Source: Cynocephalus volans
Taxonomy: Eukaryota > Chordata > Mammalia > Dermoptera > Cynocephalidae
Reading direction: 5' to 3'
DNA length: 64,000 nt
Assembly (NCBI RefSeq): GCF_027409185.1
Contig: NC_084478.1
Coordinates: forward strand, 80,025,624-80,089,623
In this document: piece by piece, positions 57,301 through 64,000 of the stretch
Position numbering within the stretch: the stretch's first letter is position 1
Layout of the letters: each line of letters opens with the position of its first letter
Program-made: the position numbers and the translations under genes
The notes under the pieces: model-generated
Database searches by the model: none
The model's input: only the letters and a program-made list of their open reading frames with translations
Told to the model about the DNA's origin: nothing

Positions 57301-57719
57301 CCACCCTATCCAGCCATGCTTCACTTCTTCCTCATGGGTACTTGTTTTCTCTCAACCCCATCTCATGTCCCCCTCAGGAGTTTTCTGTATCCTCGGGCCA
57401 CTACTGAGTCTGCAGACCTCTCTCCAAACCTTTCAAGCCCCTTACCCCTAAATGACCCCTTTAAGCGTCTTCTCCGCCGTTAATCGACCCCATAGCAGCT
57501 TCCCTCCGCCCCGCCGCGTCCTCCCTCAGCTGTCTCCCTCACCCCGTGACTCACCCGCATGCGAACCTCATAGGTGGTGAAGCGCGCGCGGCCCACGCCC
57601 ACCGTCTGTGGATTAAAGATGTCGATCTCTAGGAAGTTACTTGGCGGCCCGTAAGCGTCGGTCAGGTCCTGCGGCTTCGAGTTAAGGCGCCGAGTGTCAG
57701 CTACTGCCGTGTCCGACAT
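51269..57719 (-). CDS. SNX12: SNX12, sorting nexin 12 (four coding exons)
   Basis: SNX12 is a small sorting nexin consisting of little more than a PX domain. The family binds phosphatidylinositol 3-phosphate on early endosomes, and SNX12, like its close relative SNX3, is linked to retromer-dependent cargo sorting. Joining 57719-57555, 52760-52665, 51896-51772 and 51371-51269 (165+96+125+103 bp) gives exactly 489 bp: 162 codons plus TAG, the usual family length. All introns are GT-AG. The PX core shows RRRYSDFEWLKNELE (residues 69-83), where R70/Y72-type residues contact the lipid, the proline-rich PPLPGK loop (91-96) and the second basic contact near R119 in EERRQGLEQF. No stop, frameshift or lost key residue is seen. 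The first intron (4.8 kb) holds L2, MIR and SINE insertions. SNX3 is excluded by the N-terminus MSDTAVADTRRLNSK. Confidence 0.97.
51772..51896 (-). CDS. SNX12: SNX12 coding exon 3
   Basis: 125 bp, residue 88 to the first two bases of codon 129. Acceptor GCAG, donor GTAAGC. It encodes the PPLPGKALKRQLPFRG loop and FIEERRQGLEQFIN helix. Confidence 0.97.
52191..52370 (+). mobile_element. tRNA-Ile-derived SINE dimer, SNX12 intron 2
   Basis: GGCTGAGCCCGTGGCTCACT first unit, GGATGGCCGGTTTGCTCACT second unit, T/A tail. The 17-bp duplication TAGGTAGGCCTTTCCTG at 52174-52190 and 52371-52387 is perfect, so this is one of the youngest insertions. Confidence 0.93.
52665..52760 (-). CDS. SNX12: SNX12 coding exon 2
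   Basis: 96 bp, residues 56-87 (TNLPIFKLKESCVRRRYSDF and onward to ERDSK). Acceptor CTGTAG with a pyrimidine tract, donor GTATGG. It contains the main lipid-binding RRYSDF motif. Confidence 0.97.
53000..53430 (+). mobile_element. Old L1 3' region, SNX12 intron 1
   Basis: AATAAATGTCCATCAACAGG, GTGGAATATTACACAACTAT and a diverged tail ending near TTCCATTAAAATG. Confidence 0.65.
53450..53760 (+). mobile_element. LINE-2 3' fragment, SNX12 intron 1
   Basis: ATCCAGGAAATCTTTCCCGA, then CTGACACACTACTGTTTTAT and CTCATTAAGATCAGGAACCA, ending TCAATAAATACTCAACT, in L2 order. Confidence 0.75.
53804..53850 (+). mobile_element. 3' end of a tRNA-Ile-derived SINE
   Basis: Only GATCCCCATACCAGCCAGCT and an A-rich tail remain. 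AGAAAATGCAG is duplicated at 53794-53804 and 53851-53861, so this is a 5'-truncated insertion and not erosion. Confidence 0.75.
54370..54482 (+). mobile_element. L1 3' end, SNX12 intron 1
   Basis: ATATCACACTGTATTCCATA, then AATATGTGCAATTACTTTG and an AAATAAATG tail match the L1 terminus. Confidence 0.65.
54483..55617. other. SNX12 intron 1 sequence, little recognised
   Basis: A decayed LINE-like 3' end is possible at 54490-54640 (ACCATGAGCATGTATTAACT). A run of 10 G lies at about 55180-55189. The rest has no recognised feature. Confidence 0.45.
55618..56020 (+). mobile_element. MIR split by a SINE, SNX12 intron 1
   Basis: TATGGGCTTTGGAGTCAGAC, AGACCTGGGTTCAAATCCCA and TTGGGCAATTGCATTCC precede the SINE. 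CAGTGCCTGGCACATAGTAG follows it. This is a nearly complete MIR. Confidence 0.85.
55772..55950 (+). mobile_element. tRNA-Ile-derived SINE dimer
   Basis: GGGCCGCCCCGTGGCTCACT first unit, GGATGGCCGGTGTGCTCACT second unit, 22-A tail. GATAGAAACTAAA is duplicated at 55759-55771 and 55951-55963. Confidence 0.93.
56021..57479. other. SNX12 intron 1, promoter-proximal part
   Basis: No exon-like frame or confident repeat. The sequence becomes pyrimidine-rich and less AT-rich from about 57060 towards the CpG island. Confidence 0.45.
57555..57719 (-). CDS. SNX12: SNX12 coding exon 1
   Basis: Starts at ATG (57719-57717) and encodes residues 1-55, ending at EVRMR in phase 0. The donor is GTGAGT (plus ACTCAC, 57549-57554). 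The N-terminal 25 residues are the variable arm before the PX domain. Confidence 0.97.
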
Positions 57720-57836
57720 CTTTTCGAAGAGGAGACTGGGACCGGGGAAGGGGAGTGGGGGACAGAAGCCGGAGGCAGGAGCGCGAACGGCCCCTCCCGC
57801 TCGCAAAATAACCAGCCAACCCACACACAGCGGCGC

Positions 57837-57872
57837 CACGCACGCGCACGCACGCACGCACGCACGCGCACG
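57837..57872. repeat. (CACG)n / alternating purine-pyrimidine tract
   Basis: Seven to eight CACG or CG-containing units in the SNX12 5' region. Alternating CG/CA sequence can adopt Z-DNA and is highly mutable. Confidence 0.9.
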
Positions 57873-58060
57873 CCGCCCTGTCCACGGCCCCGCACCCTGA
57901 ATAGCGGCTACGCTGGCGACTGCACGTGCTGTAGAAAGCAGTCCTCATTCAGGCTTCCGGGTGGAGTTCGTGGCAGCCCCGGAACCTGCATCTCCAATAC
58001 GCACCACCCAATTCCCTGCGAAGCACCCAGGCAGGCTCGGCCAATCGCCGCTCCTCAACC

Positions 58061-58739
58061 CAAGAAACTGTCTAGTACAATGTATCAATCAGTACTGGGC
58101 ACTGCCCCGCAAGCTAGGATCCCACAGTGATAGGCCGAAGCCCCGTGACCTGAATAAGTCCGGGTTTTCCGCGAAAATAGGAGTGGTCTCTGGAGGGTGG
58201 GATTCCAATAATAGTACTGAGAACCTGGAACGTAACCCCACCACTTGTGTCACTAGTAGTTTCAATGCATGCCACGCGCAATTGAGCACTGAGTGAGCAC
58301 TATATATGGTGCCAGGAAAGCGGCGAGCAGCTAGAATGGGGTAAAGAAAAATGATTTCTCATTCTCATTTTTCAGGAAAATTGGGCATATCTTCATCCTC
58401 CACTTGTTGCTCCATAAAGGCTAACTCCACCTGTCCTCAATATTTCATTTTTCAGCAAATTGAGGGCATTTACTTCATACCTACTATCTCTACTCTGCAT
58501 AACTCCATACTTGGCACTGCTCTGGGGTTGCTTGCAACCCATAATGGAGATAGAACAAAGGTCTACATGAGAACATATTAATATTTATATGACTAATTTA
58601 CACACCCCACCTTAAGGGGTAGACTGGGTGGTGATTTCAGGTCATCCTTCCTCCTCCCTTCATCCTCCCCTCCTCTGCTCAAAAAATATTTCCCATGTTA
58701 CTGATGCCTGAAATTCTTTCAACGGAGTACAAGGACCTA
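58061..58739. other. Upstream flank of SNX12
   Basis: Declining CpG density; no gene or repeat recognised. The plus-strand open frame at 57961-58296 is a CpG-island by-product. Confidence 0.45.
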
Positions 58740-59239
58740 CAATTTCACAATTGTTATTTAATTCAATTTAATTGATATCTACTAAGCAGCTAATTATGTG
58801 CCAAGCACCATGCTAAGCACTAAAGACCTGGAGTTAAATAAGAGAGTCCTTGCCCTCAAGGAGTTGACATTCTAGCAAGGGAGATAAGTAAACAAAACTA
58901 ATATAATGTGACAAATACAAAATAAGCAAATGTTTAAAGTAGCACATAGGATATGTATAATTGGAGGAATTAGAGAAGGCTTCCTGGAAGAGGAAATATC
59001 TGATTTTAACAGACATGAAAAGACATAAAGGACAAATAGGAGTGGAAATGGGGAAAGATAAATTCTAAGAGAAAATAGTACATGTGAAGTTTTTGCGATT
59101 AGAAACATCATGGTATTTGTAGGCAATTATCACCAGTTCTGATTGTGTGATCAAAGTGTTTAGAGAGGTGGGCTGGTTGGGGATGGGCAGACAAGGATGA
59201 TCCTTCAAATATTAAGCAAAAGATCTCTGACTTTATCAT

Positions 59240-59301
59240 AGGTGATAGGGAGCCACTGAAGGATCTTAGCAGGTGATAGGGAGCCACTGAAGGATCTTAG
59301 C
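59240..59301 (+). repeat. Perfect 31-bp tandem duplication
   Basis: The unit AGGTGATAGGGAGCCACTGA plus 11 more bases occurs twice without a difference (59240-59270 and 59271-59301) inside the ancient repeat, so it is a recent local duplication. Confidence 0.95.
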
Positions 59302-59390
59302 AAGAAAAAGACATGATCAGATTTATGTTTTAGAAGGATTATTTTGCATGGAACACAGAAGATGTATTTAAGTTAAATGTGACTAATTAT

Positions 59391-59570
59391 TTATTTATTT
59401 ATTTTTATTTTTTAAAAAGATGACCGGTAAGGGGGTCTCAGCCCTTGACTTGGTGTTGTCAGCACCACGCTCTCCGCAGTGAGCAACCGGCCATCCCTAT
59501 ATAGGGATCCGAACCCGTGGCCTTGGTGTTATCAGCACCGCACTCTCCCAAGTGAGCCATGGGCCGGCCC
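59391..59570 (-). mobile_element. tRNA-Ile-derived SINE dimer
   Basis: ATGACCGGTAAGGGGGTCTC and onward to GAGCCATGGGCCGGCCC. TAAATGTGACTAATTAT is duplicated at 59374-59390 and 59571-59587. Confidence 0.93.
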
Positions 59571-59699
59571 TAAATGTGACTAATTATGAAGGTATTGACA
59601 ATAAGACTTGGAATCAGGTGGTGATGGTGGGAGTGGAGAAAAGGGAAGAGATAGGACAGAGATTGAGAAAATAAAATAGGTAGGACTTGTATCTGATTA

Positions 59700-59940
59700 G
59701 ATGTTGTGGTAGTATAGTGTAGGGCATAAGCATGTGAGCCACGGACTTAGGTTGCCTGGGTTTAAATCCCTGCTTCCTATCTGTATAACCTTAGGCATAT
59801 CATACAGTTTTCCTTATCTGTAAAATAGAAATGATAAAACTAAAAGCTACCTCTGGGGCTGTTGTGAGAATTTAATGAAATAAAATATGCGCAAATAGTA
59901 AGTGTTCAGTAACTGGCTGGCTATTATTACTATTTGGGGT
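59700..59940 (+). mobile_element. MIR
   Basis: GGTTGCCTGGGTTTAAATCC, TGTATAACCTTAGGCATATC, TCTGTAAAATAGAAATGATA and AAGTGTTCAGTAACTGGC follow the MIR order over nearly its full length. Confidence 0.85.
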
Positions 59941-60810
59941 GAGAGGAAAGAAATTGAAAATGACTCCTAGGTTTCTGACTTAGGTAACTAGGTGCATGCT
60001 GGTTCCATCAATCAAAATTGGAATTATAGAAAGTAAGATTGGGAGGGAAGACAATGAGTTCAGTTTAGGTAAATCTGGGTGTCTGTAGGAAATGTCCAGC
60101 AAGCAGCTGGAAATTAGAGGAATTAGAGAAGGCTTCCTGGAGGAGGAGCCCGGAGCTAATGGCCATGGTCAGGCTTAGAGAGAGATTTGGGAGTCATTAG
60201 CATACAGTGTAGAAAGAAAAACATGAAGAAGCAAGGACAGAAGATTTAAAAGTTGGCGAGGGCATGCATTTTGGTGAGAGTGTGAATCTGCACAATCTTC
60301 CTGGGGAATGTATTGGTGGTATGTATAAAAAAACACTTTGACTTCAAGAAACTTGTAATACTGGTTGTCTCTGGAGAGTAAAACTGGAGAACAGGAGTCA
60401 CAGATGGCAGGGAGAGTTTTTTTTTATTTATTGTGTTTAAGTACTTTTGTTATTTTTAAAAATCGTACACGTTATTTACAAAAACTTTGACTCAAAAATT
60501 TTACTTTCAATAACTTATCCTGAGAAAATAATCAGATAATCACCTAAAGACACCAGTATAAGGATTTTGTTTTTAAGAATAAACAATTGTTCATTTTATG
60601 CAATATTTTTGTAGCCATTTTCTTCTAATTTGTGAATTTGTTTATATGATAAGTCTTATAAAGGGGTAGTGGATTTTATATTTTACGAGACTTTGTCTGA
60701 GTCCTTTCTATAATAAAATTCAGTCTATTGTGTAAATGACCAAATTCAGGGTTCTCCTGTGTACCCATTTAAAATAGTTTTATGCTTGTTAATATAGAAT
60801 GATGTCCTTG

Positions 60811-60905
60811 AGGGCTGACCAGCTAGCTCAGTTGGTTAGATAGCAGTGTTATAACACCAAGGTCAAGGGTTCGGATCCCCACACTGGCCAGCCACCAAAA
60901 GAAAA
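60811..60905 (+). mobile_element. tRNA-Ile-derived SINE monomer
   Basis: GAGGGCTGACCAGCTAGCTC body. AATGATGTCC is duplicated at 60798-60807 and 60906-60915. Confidence 0.9.
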
Positions 60906-61429
60906 AATGATGTCCATGAAAAAAGCTGGTGAAAATATTGTAGTATGATAACTTTTGTATTCATGTGCATGATATATAATAATTTTTAAGGTCTGAAAGG
61001 ATATGTACCAAAATGTTAGCAGTGGTTACTCTGTGTGGTGTGGTTTGTTTCAGTTGGATTTTATGTTTTTATTTATAATTTTCTAAAGGATCTGATATTT
61101 TTAAACAATGAACCTATATTCTTTTTTTAATCAGAAAAAGAAGCTATTTCCATTTGGGAAAAATATTAAAGGGCAGGCACAGGAAGAAAAGCTTGCGAAG
61201 GAGACCAGGAAGGAGTGGTCAGAGAGGTAGGAAGAGAATCAGGAGACAATAGTGATCTGAAGGCCAAGGGATGAAAAAGTTTCCCAAAGGAGCAAGTATG
61301 TGGTTAACAGTGTTTATAATACAGTAGAAAGGTCAAATAAGACAAGCCCGGAGAAATATGTGCTAGATTTGACAATTATCTAAATGACAGATCACAGTGG
61401 GTTGAGACGTGAATCAGAAGTGAAGTGGA

Positions 61430-61602
61430 GGGCCGGCCCCGTGGCTCACTTGGGAGAGTGTGGCGCTGGTAGCGCCGAGGCTGCGGGTTCGGATCCTATA
61501 TAGGGATGGCCGGTGCACTCACTGGCTGAGCATGGTGTAGACCACATCGTGCCAAGGGTTGTGATCCCCTTACCAGTCAAAAAAAAAAAAAAAAAAAAAG
61601 AA
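61430..61602 (+). mobile_element. tRNA-Ile-derived SINE dimer
   Basis: GGGCCGGCCCCGTGGCTCAC first unit, GGATGGCCGGTGCACTCACT second unit, A tail. GAAGTGAAGT is duplicated at 61418-61427 and 61603-61612. Confidence 0.92.
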
Positions 61603-61960
61603 GAAGTGAAGTAGAAACATTTAGTAGAGAGATTCTTTTGAGAATCTTGCCTGAGAAAGGAATGTGGTAGCTAGAGAGCAATGCATTGTCAAAGAAGAAT
61701 TTGTTTGTTTGTCTTTTAAGGATAGGAGAGACTTAAATATGTTTAACAGCTGGAGGGGACAATTTTGTAGTAAGTGAAAAGTTGAATACTGTAAGTGAAG
61801 AGATAAGACAAAGTCAAATAGCTCTAGGAGAATTGTGCAAGTTAAATTCACAATGAGGTATAAATAACTGATAAGACATGGACTTTTTTAAAGAGAAAGG
61901 TTTGATAGGATGGAAAGAGGAGGAAAGGAGAGAGTATTGGGCTAATTGAATCCTTTGTAG

Positions 61961-62002
61961 TAATAATGTGATAACAGCTGTTAACAGCTGGCTCCCTTAC
62001 AC

Positions 62003-62043
<41 letters not shown>

Positions 62044-63184
62044 GTTTTTCATGGGAGTCACAGAGCTTCCCAATTACCAAGTAATGTTGGGAAGAGCATA
62101 TTTATTTTCCATACCTCAATTATCACACCAAAAAAAAAAAAAAAAGAAAAAGAAAAAGAAAGAAAGAAAGAAAGAAAAGTAGTCAAATCAAATCTCTTAG
62201 CAAATATCAGAACTTGATGTGCATTTTCCTCTTCGTTGGGTTTCCTTGACCACATCCATTCTTTGCCAAAAGGAGTCAAGAATGGGGAAAAAATGAGAAA
62301 TAGAGATTTAAGATCCTTAAATTGGAATGAATCTCGTTAGTTCATTGTCCTGACCACAGGCAATACTGTACCTTAGTCAAACAGACTCCTATCCATCTTC
62401 CTGCCCTTACATTTTTCCCGAAGGAGATCTCACAATCTCCAGCTCAGTATTATGCAACCATACTGACAAGAACTTCTTTCTGTTCTCTATTCAGGCTGTC
62501 CCAAGGAAATGGCAAATCAAAAGCCCCTGTAATTTGGGGTTTTTGTGTTCTGGGGAGCAGGGGGCTGGAACTGCAGGGAGGGAGTAGGAGGGGAGGGTCT
62601 GGGTGTAAAAAGAGGTAGTGCAGCGGTGAAAACAAAACAGCAGTGCTCATATACATACAATCTGTACTCCAGGGTATCTGGATTCAGAGTTTAGCTGCCC
62701 TTCTATGGAACCCCCGTCTCTTTCCACACACACCCATCCAGCTGCCTATTACTATTAGTGACTTCTCCCCTTCTCGAAATTCATTTAACCCTAACTGCAC
62801 TTGGTGCCTCCCTGGGAATAGTCTCTACTTTAAACTAAATCCCTTCTGAAAGTTGTCAGTTCCCTTCCTATACTGATGAAGTGTCCTTTAAATACTCAGC
62901 AACTTTTCTACTTAGGTTGGTGATTCTCTTTATTTTACTAAAGAATCTCTGGATTTCCTAGGGGTGAGGGCAATGGAGGGGTGGGAGGAGTGGTGTGGCC
63001 TAACTGTGTGAGTATGTATGCATGTTTATGGGGGTTGTTAAAGACCTAACCCATCAGCTGACAAGAGTCTGGCCTCCAGCTTCCATGGAGGAGTTCATTA
63101 ATTATATAATCAGTTATCTAGGGACAACAAGACCTGGAAAGATAATGTTGCAATTAGCCAGTCTTTTTCCCTTAATGAAAACTA
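61961..63184. other. Non-coding stretch with simple repeats
   Basis: (CA)n of about 17 units at 62004-62037 and an A/GAAA-rich tract at 62130-62177. The remainder has no recognised gene or repeat. Confidence 0.5.
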
Positions 63185-63590
63185 ACATTTATTGAACACT
63201 TACTATACTGTTCAAAATAGTGCCAGGCACTTTATTTACTTTAATTCAGTTAATACTCAAAACAATCCTATAATATAGATGCTATTTTTCTTTTTTTTTT
63301 TCTTGTGACTGGTAAGGGGATTATAACCCTTGGCTTGGTGTCGCCCACACTGCACTCAGCCAGTGAGTGCACCAGCCATCCCTATATAGGATCTGAACCC
63401 GCGGCCTCGGCGCTCCCAGCGCTGCACTCTCCCGAGTGAGCCACGGGTTCGGCCCTAGGTGCTATTTTTATATCAGCAGTGTACTGATGAGGCACAGACA
63501 GATTAAGCAACTTGCCCAAAATCATATGTCTAATAAGTGGTAAGGTCAGGATTTGAGCCCAGACAGTCTGGTTTTTGAGCCCAGGCTTTT
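63185..63590 (+). mobile_element. MIR split by a SINE
   Basis: AACATTTATTGAACACTTAC and GTGCCAGGCACTTTATTTAC precede the SINE. ACTGATGAGGCACAGACAGA and GTCAGGATTTGAGCCCAGAC follow it. This is a near-complete MIR. Confidence 0.88.
63290..63455 (-). mobile_element. tRNA-Ile-derived SINE dimer
   Basis: GTGACTGGTAAGGGGATTAT and onward to GAGCCACGGGTTCGGCCC. TAGATGCTATTTTT / TAGGTGCTATTTTT lies at 63276-63289 and 63456-63469. Confidence 0.92.
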
Positions 63591-63653
63591 AACATGCCTC
63601 TCAGAAAAGAATCTTTTAGCCCTGTTTGTCATCATAAAGGGAGAAAGAAGGGG

Positions 63654-63689
63654 GAAAAAAAAAAAAATATATATATATATATATATATT
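63654..63689. repeat. A-tract followed by (TA)n
   Basis: About 13 A residues then about 11 TA units. Confidence 0.9.
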
Positions 63690-63779
63690 AGAAAATGAAA
63701 AAGGAGAGAAAGACCAAAAAAAGTGCTCTGTGGGAAAGTAGAATGACACTAACAACTGCTTAGTAACACTCTGGTATAA

Positions 63780-63965
63780 GCTGCTTACTCCTGCCTGGAT
63801 GTTGTTCTTCATCTGTTTGGTCTTTAGCCTGAAATTTTTCATGTTGAATTCTGTCTTCTTAATAACTATGAGAGCTTCAAGCCTATTTAATTTCTTCCCA
63901 TCCTTCAAAGCCCAGTGTAGATCCCACCTCCTCAATAAAGCCTCCATATCCATCCAGTCTACAGT
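63780..63965 (+). mobile_element. Probable L2 fragment
   Basis: CATCCTTCAAAGCCCAGTGT, AGATCCCACCTCCTCAATAA and AGCCTCCATATCCATCC follow the L2 order. The fragment is diverged. Confidence 0.55.
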
Positions 63966-64000
63966 AATCTGTACTTTTAAAATTTTTTTACACTTATTGT

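Larger units (their letters stand above)
57480..58060 (-). promoter_or_regulatory. SNX12: SNX12 CpG-island promoter
   Basis: CpG-dense sequence covering exon 1 and upstream. Upstream of the start codon lie CACGTG (57923-57928), CTTCCGG (57954-57960, an ETS-type site) and CCAAT (58041-58045, plus orientation). No TATA box is visible. This is a typical housekeeping promoter; the transcription start is probably between 57740 and 57960 but cannot be fixed. Confidence 0.8.
58740..61960 (+). repeat. Ancient mammalian dispersed repeat, copy 2, interrupted
   Basis: GTGCCAAGCACCATGCTAAG, TTGCCCTCAAGGAGTTGACA, GGCTTCCTGGAAGAGG, GGGAGCCACTGAAGGATCTT, GACTCCTAGGTTTCTGACTT, GGGAGTCATTAGCATACAG, GATCACAGTGGGTTGAGACG and GGATAGGAGAGACTTAAATA occur in the order of one dispersed mammalian family that also supplies 21539-22080. 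SINEs (59391, 60811, 61430), a MIR (59700) and probable L1 sequence (about 60290-61140) interrupt it. Confidence 0.5.

Noticed and set aside
57961-58296. 111-codon plus-strand open frame next to the SNX12 promoter
   Set aside because: No recognisable domain. It lies in GC-rich promoter flank where stop codons are scarce; a bidirectional coding gene is not supported.

Overview
This is a 64 kb piece of a placental-mammal nuclear genome, gene-poor and repeat-dense. It contains one intact protein-coding gene, a SNX12 orthologue on the minus strand. Its four coding exons (57719 down to 51269) splice to an exact 162-codon frame. In human, SNX12 lies at Xq13.1 between SLC7A3 and FOXO4, so this is inferred to be X-chromosomal, with the FOXO4 side beyond the right end and the SLC7A3 side to the left. 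No part of either neighbour is seen.

Lineage: at least 25 SINE copies are built only from tRNA-Ile-like units plus an A-rich tail. They occur as monomers (about 90-110 bp) and head-to-tail dimers (about 160-180 bp). This matches the CYN SINEs described from the colugo (Dermoptera). A rhinolophoid bat with Rhin-type SINEs is the alternative I cannot exclude without alignment. The L1 3' ends resemble those of Euarchonta, which also favours colugo.

Layout. 1-1100: 3' part of an FBXO5 processed pseudogene. 1.3-8 kb: L1 and HAL1 relics with SINEs. 8.25-13.83 kb: a minus-strand endogenous betaretrovirus with two 395-bp LTRs and a 6-bp target duplication, inserted into a MIR element; gag, pol and env are deleted and frameshifted. 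14-26 kb: mostly old sequence with L2, L3/CR1 and L1 remnants and a probable solo LTR. 26.8-32.4 kb: an old L1 hit by a younger L1 that carries a 3'-transduced MLT1 LTR. 32.4-41.2 kb: L1-rich, with a tRNA-Glu 5'-half insertion, a large pyrimidine-tract microsatellite and an old L1/mariner/young L1/SINE nest. 41-44 kb: old L1. 44.1-44.8 kb: an orphan CpG-rich, CCAAT-rich promoter-like region. 45-50 kb: old repeats and a 5S rRNA retropseudogene. 51.2-58.1 kb: SNX12 and its CpG-island promoter. 58.7-62 kb: a long ancient dispersed repeat interrupted by SINEs and MIR. 62-64 kb: simple repeats, a SINE-split MIR and an L2 fragment.

The window has no operon or pathway logic. Its interest lies in the insertion history, which target-site duplications let one read in order. 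I found no convincing new multi-gene system. The most unusual items are the transducing L1, the tRNA-half insertion, the four-layer nest and the orphan CpG island.
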